Shown: positions 45,185-54,793 of the stretch, in pieces
Numbering within the stretch: the first letter of the stretch is position 1
Layout: the number at the start of each line of letters is the position of its first letter
Assembly (NCBI RefSeq): GCF_018122625.2
Contig: NZ_JAGQFT020000006.1
Location: 1-64,000, forward strand
Source of the DNA: Coralloluteibacterium stylophorae
GTDB lineage: Bacteria > Pseudomonadota > Gammaproteobacteria > Xanthomonadales > Xanthomonadaceae
DNA length: 64,000 nt
Direction: 5' to 3'
Translations under genes and position numbers: made by a program
The notes under the pieces: generated by a model
Told to the model about the DNA's origin: nothing
The model's database searches: none
What the model saw: the letters and a program-made list of their open reading frames with translations, nothing else

Positions 45185-48100
45185 ATGATCCGTCGTACCG
45201 TCCTGTCCCTCGCCCTCGCGCTGGCCGCCGCGCCGGCCTTCGCCGATTCGCCGACCAAGCTGCTGCGCTTCCCCGACATCCACGGCGACCGCATCGCCTT
45301 CGTGCATGCCGGCGACATCTACGTGGTGAACGCGGCCGGCGGCACCGCGCAGCGGCTGACCTCGGGCGAGGGCGCCGAGCTGTATCCCAAGTTCTCGCCG
45401 GACGGCAGCCGCATCGCCTTCTCCGCCGAATACAACGGCACCCGCCAGGTCTACGTCATGCCGGCCGCGGGCGGCGCGCCGACCCAGCTCACCTGGTACA
45501 ACGACATCGGCGCGCAGCCGCCGCGCGGCGGCACCGACTACCGCGTGCTGGACTGGACCCCGGACGGCCGCAACGTCGTGGTGCGCGCCAACCGCAACCC
45601 CAGCGGCAACCGCGACGGCCGTCCCTACCTGGTGCCCGCCGACGGCGGCATGGAGACGCCGATGCCGATCCCCGAGTCCGGCGGCGGCATGCTCTCGCCC
45701 GACGGCACGAAGTTCGTCTACACCCCGATCGACCGCGAGTTCCGCACCTGGAAGCGGTATCGGGGCGGCCGCGCCCAGGACGTATGGGTCTACGACCTCG
45801 CCGCCGACACCTCGCTGCAGCTCACCGCCGACCGCGCCACCGACCAGCAGCCGATGTGGGTCGGCGACACCGTGTACTTCGTCTCCGACCGCAACGACAC
45901 GCGGCTCAACCTCTACGCGGTGGCGCCCACCGGCGGCGAGGCGCGCAAGCTCACCGCCTTCACCGATTTCGACGTGCTGTGGCCGAGCGCCGGGGCGGAC
46001 GCCATCGTGTTCGAGCACGGCGGCTCGATCTGGCGCTTCGACCCGCGCGCCGGGCAGCCGGTGGAAGTGCCGATCCGCGTCGCCGGCGACTTTCCGCAGA
46101 CCCTCCCCCGCTTCGTCGAGGCCGGAAAGTTCGTGGAGAGCTTCGACCTCGCGCCCGACGGCAGGCGCGCGGTGTTCGGCGCGCGCGGCGAGGTCTTCAC
46201 CCTGCCCGCCGAGCACGGCACCCCGCGCAACCTCAGCCACACGCCCGACGCGCGCGAGCACAGCGTGGCGTGGTCGCCCGACGGGCGCCAGATCGCCTAC
46301 CTCTCCGACGCCAGTGGCGAATACGAGCTCTACGTGCGCGCCCAGGACGGCAGCGGCGAGCCGCGGCGGATCACCACCGACGGCGACATCTGGCGCTTCG
46401 CGCCGGTGTGGTCGCCGGACTCGAAGAAGCTCGCCTTCGCCGACAAGAAGCAGCGCCTGCGCGTGGTCGACATCGCCAGCGGCCGCATCGACGAGATCGA
46501 CCGCAGCGACCGCGAGGACATCACCGAGTACGCCTGGTCGCCGGACTCGCGCTGGCTGGCCTACACCAGGACCGGGCCGGGCCGGAACACCTCGATCTGG
46601 GTGCACGAACTCGCCAGCGGCCGCAGCAGCGCGCTGACCGACGGCACCAGCGCCGACCGCGAGCCGGTGTTCGACCCGGAGGGCCGCTGGCTCTACTTCC
46701 TCTCCGACCGCGACTACAACCTCGCCTTCAGCAGCTACGAGTTCAACTGGCTCTACAACGACGCCACCCGCATCTACGCCGCGGCGCTGTCCGCCGACGG
46801 GCCGGCGCTGTTCGTGCCCAGGAGCGACGAGACCGCGGTCGGCGATGCGGCGGACGACGCGGAGAAGAAGGAGGACGCCACGCCGCGGGTGCGCATCGAC
46901 ATCGACGGCTTCGCCGGCCGGGTGCAGCCGCTCAAGGCCCAAGCCGGCAACTACGCCGACCTCGACGCCAACGCCGACGGCGTGTTCTTCATCGAGAGCG
47001 AGGGCCGCGGCGACGGGCCGGGCACGCTGAAGTTCCTGGCCACCGAGGGCGAGACCGCCGGCAACGTCGCCGTGGCGATCGGCGACTACGCGCTGTCGGG
47101 CGACGGCAAGAAGGTCCTGGTCCAGCAGGGCGAGGCCTTCTCCATCCTCGACGCCAGCGCCGCCGGCGGCGCCGATGCGCTGTCGAAGCGGGTCGAGGAC
47201 GGCAAGCTCGCCGTCGACGGCTGGACGCTGCGCATCGAGCCGCCGCGCGAGTGGCGGCAGATGTACGTCGACGCCTGGCGCATGCTGCGCGACTGGTTCT
47301 ACGACCCCGGCATGCACGGCAACGACTGGAATGCGGTGCGCGCCAGGTACGAGCCGCTGGTGGCGCACGTGCACACCCGCGCCGACCTCGACTATGTGCT
47401 CGGCGAGATCGCCGGCGAGACCAACGCCGGCCACGTCTACGTGCAGTCCGGCGACGAGCCCGAGGTGGAGCGCCGGCCGGGCGGCCTGCTCGGCGCCGAG
47501 ATCGTCGCCGACGCATCGGGCTACTTCCGGGTGAAGCGCATCTTCCCCGCCGATGCCGGCCAGGTCTCGGCGCGCTCGCCGCTGTCGGCGCCGGGCGTGG
47601 ACGTCGACGACGGCGACTACATCCTCGCGGTGAACGGCGTCGACGCGCGCAGCGTGGAGAACGTCTACGCGCTGCTGGAGAACACCGGCGGCGACGTCGT
47701 CACCCTGCGCGTCAACGACCGCCCGGGCGAGGCGGGCGCGCACGACGAACGCGTGACCACGGTCGAGTCCGAGCAGGACCTGCGCTACACCGACTGGGTG
47801 CAGACCCGCCGCGCCCTGGTCGACCGCCTGTCCGGCGGCCGCATCGGCTACATCCACGTGCCCAACACCGCCGTCGAAGGCAGCCGCGAGCTGTTCCGCG
47901 GCCTGGTGGCCTACGCCGACAAGGACGCGCTGATCATCGACGACCGCTACAACGGTGGCGGCTTCATCCCCGACCGCCTGGTCGAGCTGCTCGCGCGCGA
48001 GCCGCTCAACTACTGGAAGCAGCGCGGCCTCGCCCCGAACGCCACGCCGCTGCTCTCGCACCGCGGGCCCAAGGCCATGCTGATCAACGGCCTGTCCAGC

Positions 48101-48454
48101 TCCGGCGGCGACGCCCTGCCCTTCTACTTCCGCAAGCTCGGCCTCGGCCCGATCATCGGCACCCGCACCTGGGGCGGCCTGATCGGGCTGTCGGGCAATC
48201 CCTCGCTGGCCGACAACGGCTCGATGTCGGTGCCGACCTTCAGCTTCATCAACACCGAAGGCCGCTGGGACGTGGAGAACAGGGGCGTGGCGCCGGACGT
48301 GGAGGTGATCGACCGGCCCGAGCTGGTGGCCGCCGGACGCGACCCGAGCGTGGAGAAGGCGGTCGAGATGCTGCTGCAGGAACTCGAGGCGAACCCGGTG
48401 CGGCCGTTCGTGGCGCCGCCGGCACCGACGGTGTTCCCACCGGCCGCGGACTGA
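45185..48454 (+). CDS. periplasmic tricorn-protease-like S41 peptidase
   Basis: The 1089-residue protein begins with a signal peptide (MIRRTVLSLALALAAAPAFA). Residues about 25-330 and 340-670 form two beta-propellers built from PD40-like repeats (for example FSPDGSRIAFSAEYNGTRQV, WSPDGRQIAYLSD). A C1 helical domain, a PDZ domain (about 760-860) and a C-terminal S41 catalytic core follow. The core has IGYIHVPNTAVEGSRELFRG, IDDRYNGGGF and the nucleophile region NGLSSSGGDALPFYF. Tricorn of Thermoplasma is cytosolic; here a leader implies periplasmic peptide degradation. Co-factors (F1-F3) are not encoded nearby. Confidence 0.93.
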   Translation: MIRRTVLSLALALAAAPAFADSPTKLLRFPDIHGDRIAFVHAGDIYVVNAAGGTAQRLTSGEGAELYPKFSPDGSRIAFSAEYNGTRQVYVMPAAGGAPTQLTWYNDIGAQPPRGGTDYRVLDWTPDGRNVVVRANRNPSGNRDGRPYLVPADGGMETPMPIPESGGGMLSPDGTKFVYTPIDREFRTWKRYRGGRAQDVWVYDLAADTSLQLTADRATDQQPMWVGDTVYFVSDRNDTRLNLYAVAPTGGEARKLTAFTDFDVLWPSAGADAIVFEHGGSIWRFDPRAGQPVEVPIRVAGDFPQTLPRFVEAGKFVESFDLAPDGRRAVFGARGEVFTLPAEHGTPRNLSHTPDAREHSVAWSPDGRQIAYLSDASGEYELYVRAQDGSGEPRRITTDGDIWRFAPVWSPDSKKLAFADKKQRLRVVDIASGRIDEIDRSDREDITEYAWSPDSRWLAYTRTGPGRNTSIWVHELASGRSSALTDGTSADREPVFDPEGRWLYFLSDRDYNLAFSSYEFNWLYNDATRIYAAALSADGPALFVPRSDETAVGDAADDAEKKEDATPRVRIDIDGFAGRVQPLKAQAGNYADLDANADGVFFIESEGRGDGPGTLKFLATEGETAGNVAVAIGDYALSGDGKKVLVQQGEAFSILDASAAGGADALSKRVEDGKLAVDGWTLRIEPPREWRQMYVDAWRMLRDWFYDPGMHGNDWNAVRARYEPLVAHVHTRADLDYVLGEIAGETNAGHVYVQSGDEPEVERRPGGLLGAEIVADASGYFRVKRIFPADAGQVSARSPLSAPGVDVDDGDYILAVNGVDARSVENVYALLENTGGDVVTLRVNDRPGEAGAHDERVTTVESEQDLRYTDWVQTRRALVDRLSGGRIGYIHVPNTAVEGSRELFRGLVAYADKDALIIDDRYNGGGFIPDRLVELLAREPLNYWKQRGLAPNATPLLSHRGPKAMLINGLSSSGGDALPFYFRKLGLGPIIGTRTWGGLIGLSGNPSLADNGSMSVPTFSFINTEGRWDVENRGVAPDVEVIDRPELVAAGRDPSVEKAVEMLLQELEANPVRPFVAPPAPTVFPPAAD

Positions 48455-48531
48455 GGTGCCGGAGTCGGGCTGGGGGCAGGGGCGCAGGGCGAAGTCGGGC
48501 TCAGGAACCGGGCTCCGTGCCCTACGCCCGG

Positions 48532-48578
48532 CTTCCCGTTTCCTGTTCCCTGTTCCCTGTTCCCTGTTCCCCGTTCCG
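48532..48578. repeat. heptamer array (CCCTGTT type)
   Basis: Six to seven copies of a 7-base unit related to CCCTGTT follow the tricorn-like gene (CCCGTTT, then CCTGTTC repeated, ending CCCCGTTCC). This is a variant of the heptamer family found upstream of pckG. It lies between two convergent genes. Confidence 0.75.
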
Positions 48579-48604
48579 CTCCCGCCCGGCAGCGCCGCCG
48601 GACC

Positions 48605-48856
48605 TCAGGCCGCCAGTGCGCCGGCCAGCGGCAGCACGGGCGTGCGCCGCAGCAGGCGCAGGCCCTGGCGCTCGAGCATGGCGTGCATGGCCTCGGCGGC
48701 GTAGGCGCGGCCGCGACGGCCGCAACGGGCGAAGATCGGATCGCAGGCGACGATCAGGGCGGCCTCGAACGCTTCCTCGTCCACGGCCTCGCGGCGCAGC
48801 GCGGGCGCCGTCGACTCGATGCGGGCGATTTCGGCGTCGATCTGGTGCGGTTGCAT
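48605..48856 (-). CDS. small hypothetical protein
   Basis: The ATG at 48856 (MQPHQIDAEIARIESTAPAL) has GGAG six bases upstream and gives 83 residues. The product is helical, with no signal peptide or membrane segment. A short CDPIFARCGRRGRAYAAEAMHAML part contains two Cys. I do not recognise the family. The strand, ribosome site and codon use support a real gene. Confidence 0.5.
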   Translation of the reverse strand: MQPHQIDAEIARIESTAPALRREAVDEEAFEAALIVACDPIFARCGRRGRAYAAEAMHAMLERQGLRLLRRTPVLPLAGALAA

Positions 48857-49033
48857 GGGTGACTCCATCCGGGGGCGCGCAGACTGACGAGCGGGATGTC
48901 GGTCGCGGCGTGAACGTCCGTGAGTGCGATTCAGGCTGAAGCACGGACATGACGCGGGCGTGTCGCACGCGCGACGCGCCGGTTGCCACGACCCGTGCCA
49001 AGCTCCCGGCCCAGGCCATCAGGATCCGCCGCC

Positions 49034-49399
49034 ATGACCCTCCTCGCGAACCTGTCGGTGGCCATCGTCGCCGCGCTCCACGCCGCCTTCCTCGTGCTGG
49101 AGATGGTCCTGTGGGACAGGCCGCTCGGACGCCGCGTGTTCGGCCTGAGCCCGGAGCGGGCGGCGGCGACGCGGGTGCTGGCGGCGAACCAGGGGCTCTA
49201 CAACGGTTTCCTCGCCGCCGGGCTGCTGTGGGGCCTGCTGCGCGGCGCGGCGGGCTTCGAGCTGCAGGTGTTCTTCCTCGGCTGCGTGGTCGCGGCCGGC
49301 CTCTTCGGCGGGTTCACCGCCAGCCGCGGGATCCTCTGGGTGCAGGCGGTTCCGGGGGCGGTCGCACTGGGGCTGGTGCTTGCGGCCCATCGCTTGTGA
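49034..49399 (+). CDS. DUF1304 family membrane protein
   Basis: From ATG 49034 the protein has 121 residues and four membrane helices (about 4-24, 50-68, 74-93 and 99-118). The pattern ALHAAFLVLEMVLWDRPLGRRVFG, then ANQGLYNGFLAAGL, is the DUF1304 signature. The function of this family is unknown. The frame is open upstream, but this start fits the family. It is monocistronic. Confidence 0.85.
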   Translation: MTLLANLSVAIVAALHAAFLVLEMVLWDRPLGRRVFGLSPERAAATRVLAANQGLYNGFLAAGLLWGLLRGAAGFELQVFFLGCVVAAGLFGGFTASRGILWVQAVPGAVALGLVLAAHRL

Positions 49400-49411
49400 A
49401 CCGGGATGGAT

Positions 49412-49444
49412 GAAGCGGGAACGGGGAACGGGGAACGGGGACCT
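49412..49444. repeat. short heptamer array (GGGAACG type)
   Basis: GCGGGAACGGGGAACGGGGA and further copies end in GGGGACCT, matching the heptamer family and its GGGACCT border. It lies just after the DUF1304 gene, upstream of the second FKBP gene. Confidence 0.65.
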
Positions 49445-49572
49445 CGAGGTCGCGCGGATGCTGCCGATGCGCTTCGCCGGCCGGACCTGATCGCCCGCCG
49501 CGTCCTCTCGGGGAACCCGCGGCGGCGGCGATCGGCTACCCTGCGCGCCCCAGGTCCACCGCCCCACGTCCC

Positions 49573-49995
49573 ATGCGCCGTCGTTCGTTGCTGCTCCTTC
49601 TCGCCCTGCTCGCCCCGCTGGCCGCGTCCGCCCAGGACCGCGTGCAGCAGTTCACGATCATCGACGACCGCGTCGGCGACGGCTTCGTCGCGCTGGAAGG
49701 CATGCATGCGGCGGTGACCTACACCGGCTGGGTCTACGACGCCGACGCGCCCGACCACAAGGGCCGGCAGTTCGATGCGTCCATGGATCCGGACAACCCG
49801 TTCGTGTTCCGCATCGGCACGCGGCGCGTGATCCGCGGCTGGAACATGGGCCTGCCGGGCATGCGCATCGGCGGCAAGCGCACCCTGCTGCTGCCGCCGG
49901 AGGACGCGTACGGCGCCGAGGGCGCGCCGCCGATGATCCCGCCCTACGCTTCGCTGATCTTCGAGATCGAGCTGCACGGCCTCGAGCAGCGCTGA
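49573..49995 (+). CDS. periplasmic FKBP-type peptidyl-prolyl isomerase
   Basis: The 140-residue protein has a signal peptide (RRRSLLLLLALLAPLAASAQ) and one FKBP domain: VTYTGWVYDADAPDHKGRQF, FRIGTRRVIRGWNMGLPGMRIGGKRTLLLPPEDAYG, and a final MIPPYASLIFEIEL strand. It should isomerise prolyl bonds in the periplasm. It is a paralogue of the FKBP lipoprotein at 34.5 kb but has no lipobox Cys. It is convergent with the Old Yellow Enzyme gene. Confidence 0.92.
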   Translation: MRRRSLLLLLALLAPLAASAQDRVQQFTIIDDRVGDGFVALEGMHAAVTYTGWVYDADAPDHKGRQFDASMDPDNPFVFRIGTRRVIRGWNMGLPGMRIGGKRTLLLPPEDAYGAEGAPPMIPPYASLIFEIELHGLEQR

Positions 49996-50057
49996 GGCCG
50001 GCCCGGCCACGGCCGCCGCGCGCGTCCCCTCGTCGCGGGAGAGGACGCGCCGGACGC

Positions 50058-51125
<1,068 letters not shown>

Positions 51126-51238
51126 CGGTGGCGGTTCCTTGCGATCGACGGGCGGGAGCGCCCGGGAGACCACGACACGTGGGGGCCGCCGCGGCGAGTC
51201 GGAACCCGCTCCGCTGGAACGCTGTGCTGCGCAGGCGT

Positions 51239-51958
51239 TCAGTCCTCGAGCGCGTAGTCGATGGTCGTCACCACGCGCACGCGCTTGCGGTCCGGCGTGT
51301 AGCTGTCGAGGTCCTCGATCGAGAAGTAGCCCTGGCTGGCGTTGCGGATCGTGCCCAGGCGGCTGCCGGAATCCTCGGCGAACTGCTCGGCCGCGCGGCG
51401 GGCGTCCGCGGTCGCCTCCGCGATCATCTCCGGCTTGATCGCCTCCAGCGCGGTGAACAGGAACTCGGTGCGGTACTCGTAGTTGGTCGACAGCACCACG
51501 CCGGCGCGCACCAGCTCGCCGGTGTGCGGCATCGCCTGCTTCACCGCGTCGACGCGCGCGGTGCGCACCAGCACCGTGGCCTCGGCCGCGTAGCGCTCGT
51601 CCGGCCGCTGCTCGCCGTAGAGGTTGGCGAAGCGGTCGGTGACCTGCGGCGAGGTGGCGGCGATGTCGCCGGCGGCGAAGCCGCGGCCCTCGAGGAACGC
51701 GCGGATCGCGGCCTCGTCGCGGGCGAGCGCCGCCTGCAGCGCGACCAGGTCGTCGGCGGTGACCGTGTAGTGCAGCGGCCACAGCGAGCGGTCGGCGGCG
51801 ACCTCGCGTTCGGCCAGCCCCTTCACCGCCACGCTGCGCCCGGCGTCGCGCCAGATCTCGGCCGCGCGCCCGACGTAGCTGCCGCCCCAGGCCAGTCCGA
51901 CCGCCAGCAGCAGCGCGGCGAGCACCATCGCGATGCGCGTTCCCATCGTCATGTCCAT
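51239..51958 (-). CDS. SIMPL (DUF541) domain protein with N-terminal anchor
   Basis: The 239-residue protein has an N-terminal hydrophobic helix (about 6-28) and a SIMPL domain: VAVKGLAEREVAADRSLWPLHY, EATVLVRTARVDAVKQAM, then TADARRAAEQFAEDSGSRLGTIRNASQG and a C-terminal VVTTIDYALED. The helix may be an uncleaved anchor or signal peptide, placing the domain in the periplasm. Function is unknown, although some family members relate to oxidative stress. Start: the first of three nearby ATG codons; the others would shorten it by 2-4 residues. Confidence 0.88.
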   Translation of the reverse strand: MDMTMGTRIAMVLAALLLAVGLAWGGSYVGRAAEIWRDAGRSVAVKGLAEREVAADRSLWPLHYTVTADDLVALQAALARDEAAIRAFLEGRGFAAGDIAATSPQVTDRFANLYGEQRPDERYAAEATVLVRTARVDAVKQAMPHTGELVRAGVVLSTNYEYRTEFLFTALEAIKPEMIAEATADARRAAEQFAEDSGSRLGTIRNASQGYFSIEDLDSYTPDRKRVRVVTTIDYALED

Positions 51959-52320
51959 GCGTCCGGTCCGAAGATGCGTCGAGCATGCCGCATGCCGGCG
52001 CGGCGCGGCATTGCGCCGCTGCACGTCGCCGCCCGTGCACGGCGCCACGCATGATGCGGCGCAGCTTGCCTTCCGCTGCGGTACGCACGGCCTCTGGCGG
52101 TCGCCGCCCGGAGCACCGCAGCAAGGGCGCAATCCCGCGCCGCACAAGGCTTTCCGGGCGCTGCCGGTGCCGCTTCCTTGCCGTACACTACGCCGCGCCA
52201 AATCGGCGCCGATCCACCCGAACCGCTTCGAATCCCAGTTCTCTCAACAGTTTGCGGCCGACGCATCCCCACAGGACCGCCGCGCAGATGCGCGTAGCGT
52301 CCGCCGCAACGGAGCCCTTC
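51959..52320. other. 362-base intergenic region before leucine dehydrogenase
   Basis: This divergent gap between the SIMPL protein and leucine dehydrogenase shows no gene. A CCGTACACT string (about 52182-52190) might be part of a -10 region, but no convincing -35 is placed. Some short GC-rich inverted repeats are present. No riboswitch or operator could be recognised. Confidence 0.5.
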
Positions 52321-53424
52321 ATGATCTTCGAGACGCTTGCCACCACCGGCCACGAGCAGGTCGTGTTCTGCCACAACAAGGACGCCGGCCTGAAGGCCAT
52401 CATCGCGATCCACAACACGCACCTGGGCCCGGCGCTCGGCGGCACCCGCATGTGGTCCTACGCCAACGAGCAGGAAGCCCTCAACGACGTGCTGCGCCTG
52501 TCGCGCGGCATGACCTACAAGGCCGCGGTCTCCGGCCTCAACCTCGGCGGCGGCAAGGCGGTGATCATCGGCGACCCGAACACCGACAAGTCCGAGGCGC
52601 TGTTCCGCGCCTTCGGCCGTTTCGTCGATTCGCTCGGCGGCCGCTACATCACCGCCGAGGACGTCGGCATCGACGTCAACGACATGGAATACGTGTTCCG
52701 CGAGACCGAGTACGTCACCGGGGTGCACCAGGTCCACGGCGGCTCCGGCGATCCCTCGCCGTTCACCGCGTTCGGCACGCTGCAGGGCCTGATGGCCAGC
52801 CTCGCCGTCGCCCACGGCAACGAGGACGTCGGCAGGTACAGCTACGCGGTGCAGGGCGTGGGTCACGTCGGCATGGAGTACGTCAAGCTGCTGCGCGAGC
52901 GCGGCGCCAAGGTGTTCGTCACCGACATCAACAAGGACGGCGTGCAGCGCGCGGTCGACGAGTTCGGCGCCGAAGCCGTGGGCCTGGACGAGATCTACGA
53001 CACCGGCGCGGACGTGTTCTCCCCCTGCGCCCTGGGCGGCACGCTCAACGAGGCGACCATCGACCGCATCTCGGCCAGGGTCATCTGCGGCGCGGCCAAC
53101 AACCAGCTCGCCAGCAACGAGATCGGCGACGAGCTCAAGCGCCGCGGCGTGCTGTACGCGCCGGACTACGCGGTCAACGCCGGCGGCCTGATGAACGTCT
53201 CGCTGGAGATCGACGGCTACAACCGCGAGCGCGCCATGCGCATGATGCGGACGATCTACTACAACCTCGGCCGCATCTACGAGATCGCGCAGCGCGACGA
53301 CATCCCGACCTACCGCGCCGCCGACCGCATGGCCGAGGAGCGCATCGCGACCATCGGCAGGATCCGCCTGCCGCACATGGGCAACGGCGCGCCCCGCTTC
53401 CAGGGGCGCATGCGCGGCCAGTAA
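52321..53424 (+). CDS. leucine dehydrogenase (Glu/Leu/Phe/Val dehydrogenase family)
   Basis: The 367-residue protein starts at ATG 52321, with GGAG eight bases upstream. It has LGPALGGTRMWSYANEQEALNDVLRLSRGMTYKAAVSGLNLGGGKAV, containing the catalytic Lys and substrate residues, and the NAD-binding VQGVGHVGMEYVKLL (GxGxxG). DVFSPCALGG and NNQLA precede DYAVNAGGLMNVS. It deaminates leucine, valine or isoleucine to the keto acid with NAD+. It is adjacent to isovaleryl-CoA dehydrogenase, with a terminator hairpin between, and fits leucine catabolism or branched fatty-acid supply. Confidence 0.94.
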   Translation: MIFETLATTGHEQVVFCHNKDAGLKAIIAIHNTHLGPALGGTRMWSYANEQEALNDVLRLSRGMTYKAAVSGLNLGGGKAVIIGDPNTDKSEALFRAFGRFVDSLGGRYITAEDVGIDVNDMEYVFRETEYVTGVHQVHGGSGDPSPFTAFGTLQGLMASLAVAHGNEDVGRYSYAVQGVGHVGMEYVKLLRERGAKVFVTDINKDGVQRAVDEFGAEAVGLDEIYDTGADVFSPCALGGTLNEATIDRISARVICGAANNQLASNEIGDELKRRGVLYAPDYAVNAGGLMNVSLEIDGYNRERAMRMMRTIYYNLGRIYEIAQRDDIPTYRAADRMAEERIATIGRIRLPHMGNGAPRFQGRMRGQ

Positions 53425-53435
53425 GGCGCGGCCTG

Positions 53436-53467
53436 CGAACGCGGCTCTCAGGGCCGCGTTCGTCGTT
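53436..53467 (+). terminator. hairpin after leucine dehydrogenase
   Basis: A 10-bp stem (53436-53445 with 53453-53462) closes a seven-base loop and is followed by TCGTTT. It starts 11 bases after the stop codon. It may be a weak terminator, so read-through to the next gene is possible. Confidence 0.6.
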
Positions 53468-53547
53468 TCACGGCGCCGGACGCCGGCGCCGACGACACTT
53501 GCGGCACGCCCCGCAGAGGGCGGCCGCCGACGATGGGAGGAGCACAC

Positions 53548-54705
53548 ATGCGACCGATGCACCTGGGCGAGGACATCGACAGCCTGCGCGAGGCGGTGCG
53601 CCGATTCGCCGAATCCGAGATCGCGCCGCGCGCCGACCGCATAGACCGCGAGAACGCCTTTCCCGACGACCTCTGGCGCAAGCTCGGCGAGATGGGCCTG
53701 CTCGGCATCACCATCCCGGGCGAGTACGGCGGCTCGGAGATGGGCTTCCTCGCGCACCTGGTGGCGATGGAGGAGATCTCGCGCGCCTCCGGCTCGATCG
53801 GCCTGTCCTACGGCGCGCACTCCAACCTGTGCGTGCAGAACCTCTATGCCAACGGCAGTCCCGCGCAGCGCGAGAAGTACCTGCCCAGGCTCGCCAGCGG
53901 CGAGTGGGTCGGTGCGCTGGCGATGAGCGAGCCCGGCGCCGGCTCGGACGTGGTCGGCTCGATGACCTGCCGCGCCGAGCAGAAGGGCGACGTGTGGGTC
54001 GCCAACGGCAGCAAGATGTGGATCACCAATGGTCCCGACGCCGACGTGCTGCTGGTCTACATGCGCACCGCGCACCGCCCCGCCGGCAGCCGCTGCATGA
54101 CCGCCTTCATCGTCGAGAAGGGGATGAAGGGCTTCAGCACCGCGCAGAAGCTGGACAAGCTCGGCATGCGCGGCTCCAACACCTGCGAGCTGGTGTTCGA
54201 GGACTGCGAGATCCCGGACGCCAACCGCGTCGGCGAGGTCAACGAGGGCGTGCGCGTGCTGATGGGCGGCCTCGATACCGAGCGCCTGGTGCTCTCCGGC
54301 GGGCCGATCGGGCTGATGCAGGCCGCGATCGACATCGCCCTGCCCTACGTGCGCGAGCGCAAGCAGTTCAATGCGCCGATCGGCACCTTCGGCATGATGC
54401 AGGCCAAGATCGCCGACATGTACACCCTGCTGCAGTCCTCGCGCGCCTATTCCTACATGGTCGCGCAGGAGTTCGACCGCGGGATCAAGTCGCGGATCGA
54501 TCCGGCCGCCTGCCTGCTCAACGCCTCGCGCAACGCGGTGCAGGTGGCGCTGGAGGCGATCCAGGCGCTCGGCGGCAACGGCTACATCAACGAATACGCC
54601 ACCGGGCGCCTGCTGCGCGACGCCAAGCTCTACGAGATCGGCGCCGGCACCAACGAGATCCGGCGCATGCTGATCGGCCGCGAGCTGTTCCACGGCAAGA
54701 GCTGA
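53548..54705 (+). CDS. liuA: isovaleryl-CoA dehydrogenase
   Basis: From ATG 53548, after GGGAGGAG, the protein has 385 residues. It is an FAD acyl-CoA dehydrogenase with [55 protein letters not shown], and the C-terminal [42 protein letters not shown]. The sequence fits the isovaleryl-CoA type, oxidising isovaleryl-CoA to 3-methylcrotonyl-CoA in leucine breakdown. The family call is very firm; the substrate call is supported by leucine dehydrogenase and MccB in the same window. Confidence 0.88.
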   Translation: MRPMHLGEDIDSLREAVRRFAESEIAPRADRIDRENAFPDDLWRKLGEMGLLGITIPGEYGGSEMGFLAHLVAMEEISRASGSIGLSYGAHSNLCVQNLYANGSPAQREKYLPRLASGEWVGALAMSEPGAGSDVVGSMTCRAEQKGDVWVANGSKMWITNGPDADVLLVYMRTAHRPAGSRCMTAFIVEKGMKGFSTAQKLDKLGMRGSNTCELVFEDCEIPDANRVGEVNEGVRVLMGGLDTERLVLSGGPIGLMQAAIDIALPYVRERKQFNAPIGTFGMMQAKIADMYTLLQSSRAYSYMVAQEFDRGIKSRIDPAACLLNASRNAVQVALEAIQALGGNGYINEYATGRLLRDAKLYEIGAGTNEIRRMLIGRELFHGKS

Positions 54706-54741
54706 GGGTCCCGGCCGACCCGCGCCGCCACCCTGGAAACG

Positions 54742-54767
54742 ACGACGGCGCCCGCGGGCGCCGTCGT
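54742..54767. terminator. bidirectional hairpin between isovaleryl-CoA dehydrogenase and autotransporter genes
   Basis: A 12-bp perfect stem (54742-54753 with 54756-54767) lies between convergent genes. No clear U-tract is seen. Confidence 0.55.
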
Positions 54768-54793
54768 GTGGTGCAGACCAGTGCGAGCTTCCG

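Noticed and set aside
45041-48061. A 1006-residue minus-strand frame opposite the tricorn-like gene
   Set aside because: Composition is Val/Gly/Arg/Ala-rich without domains. It is the antisense shadow of a real gene with G/C third positions.
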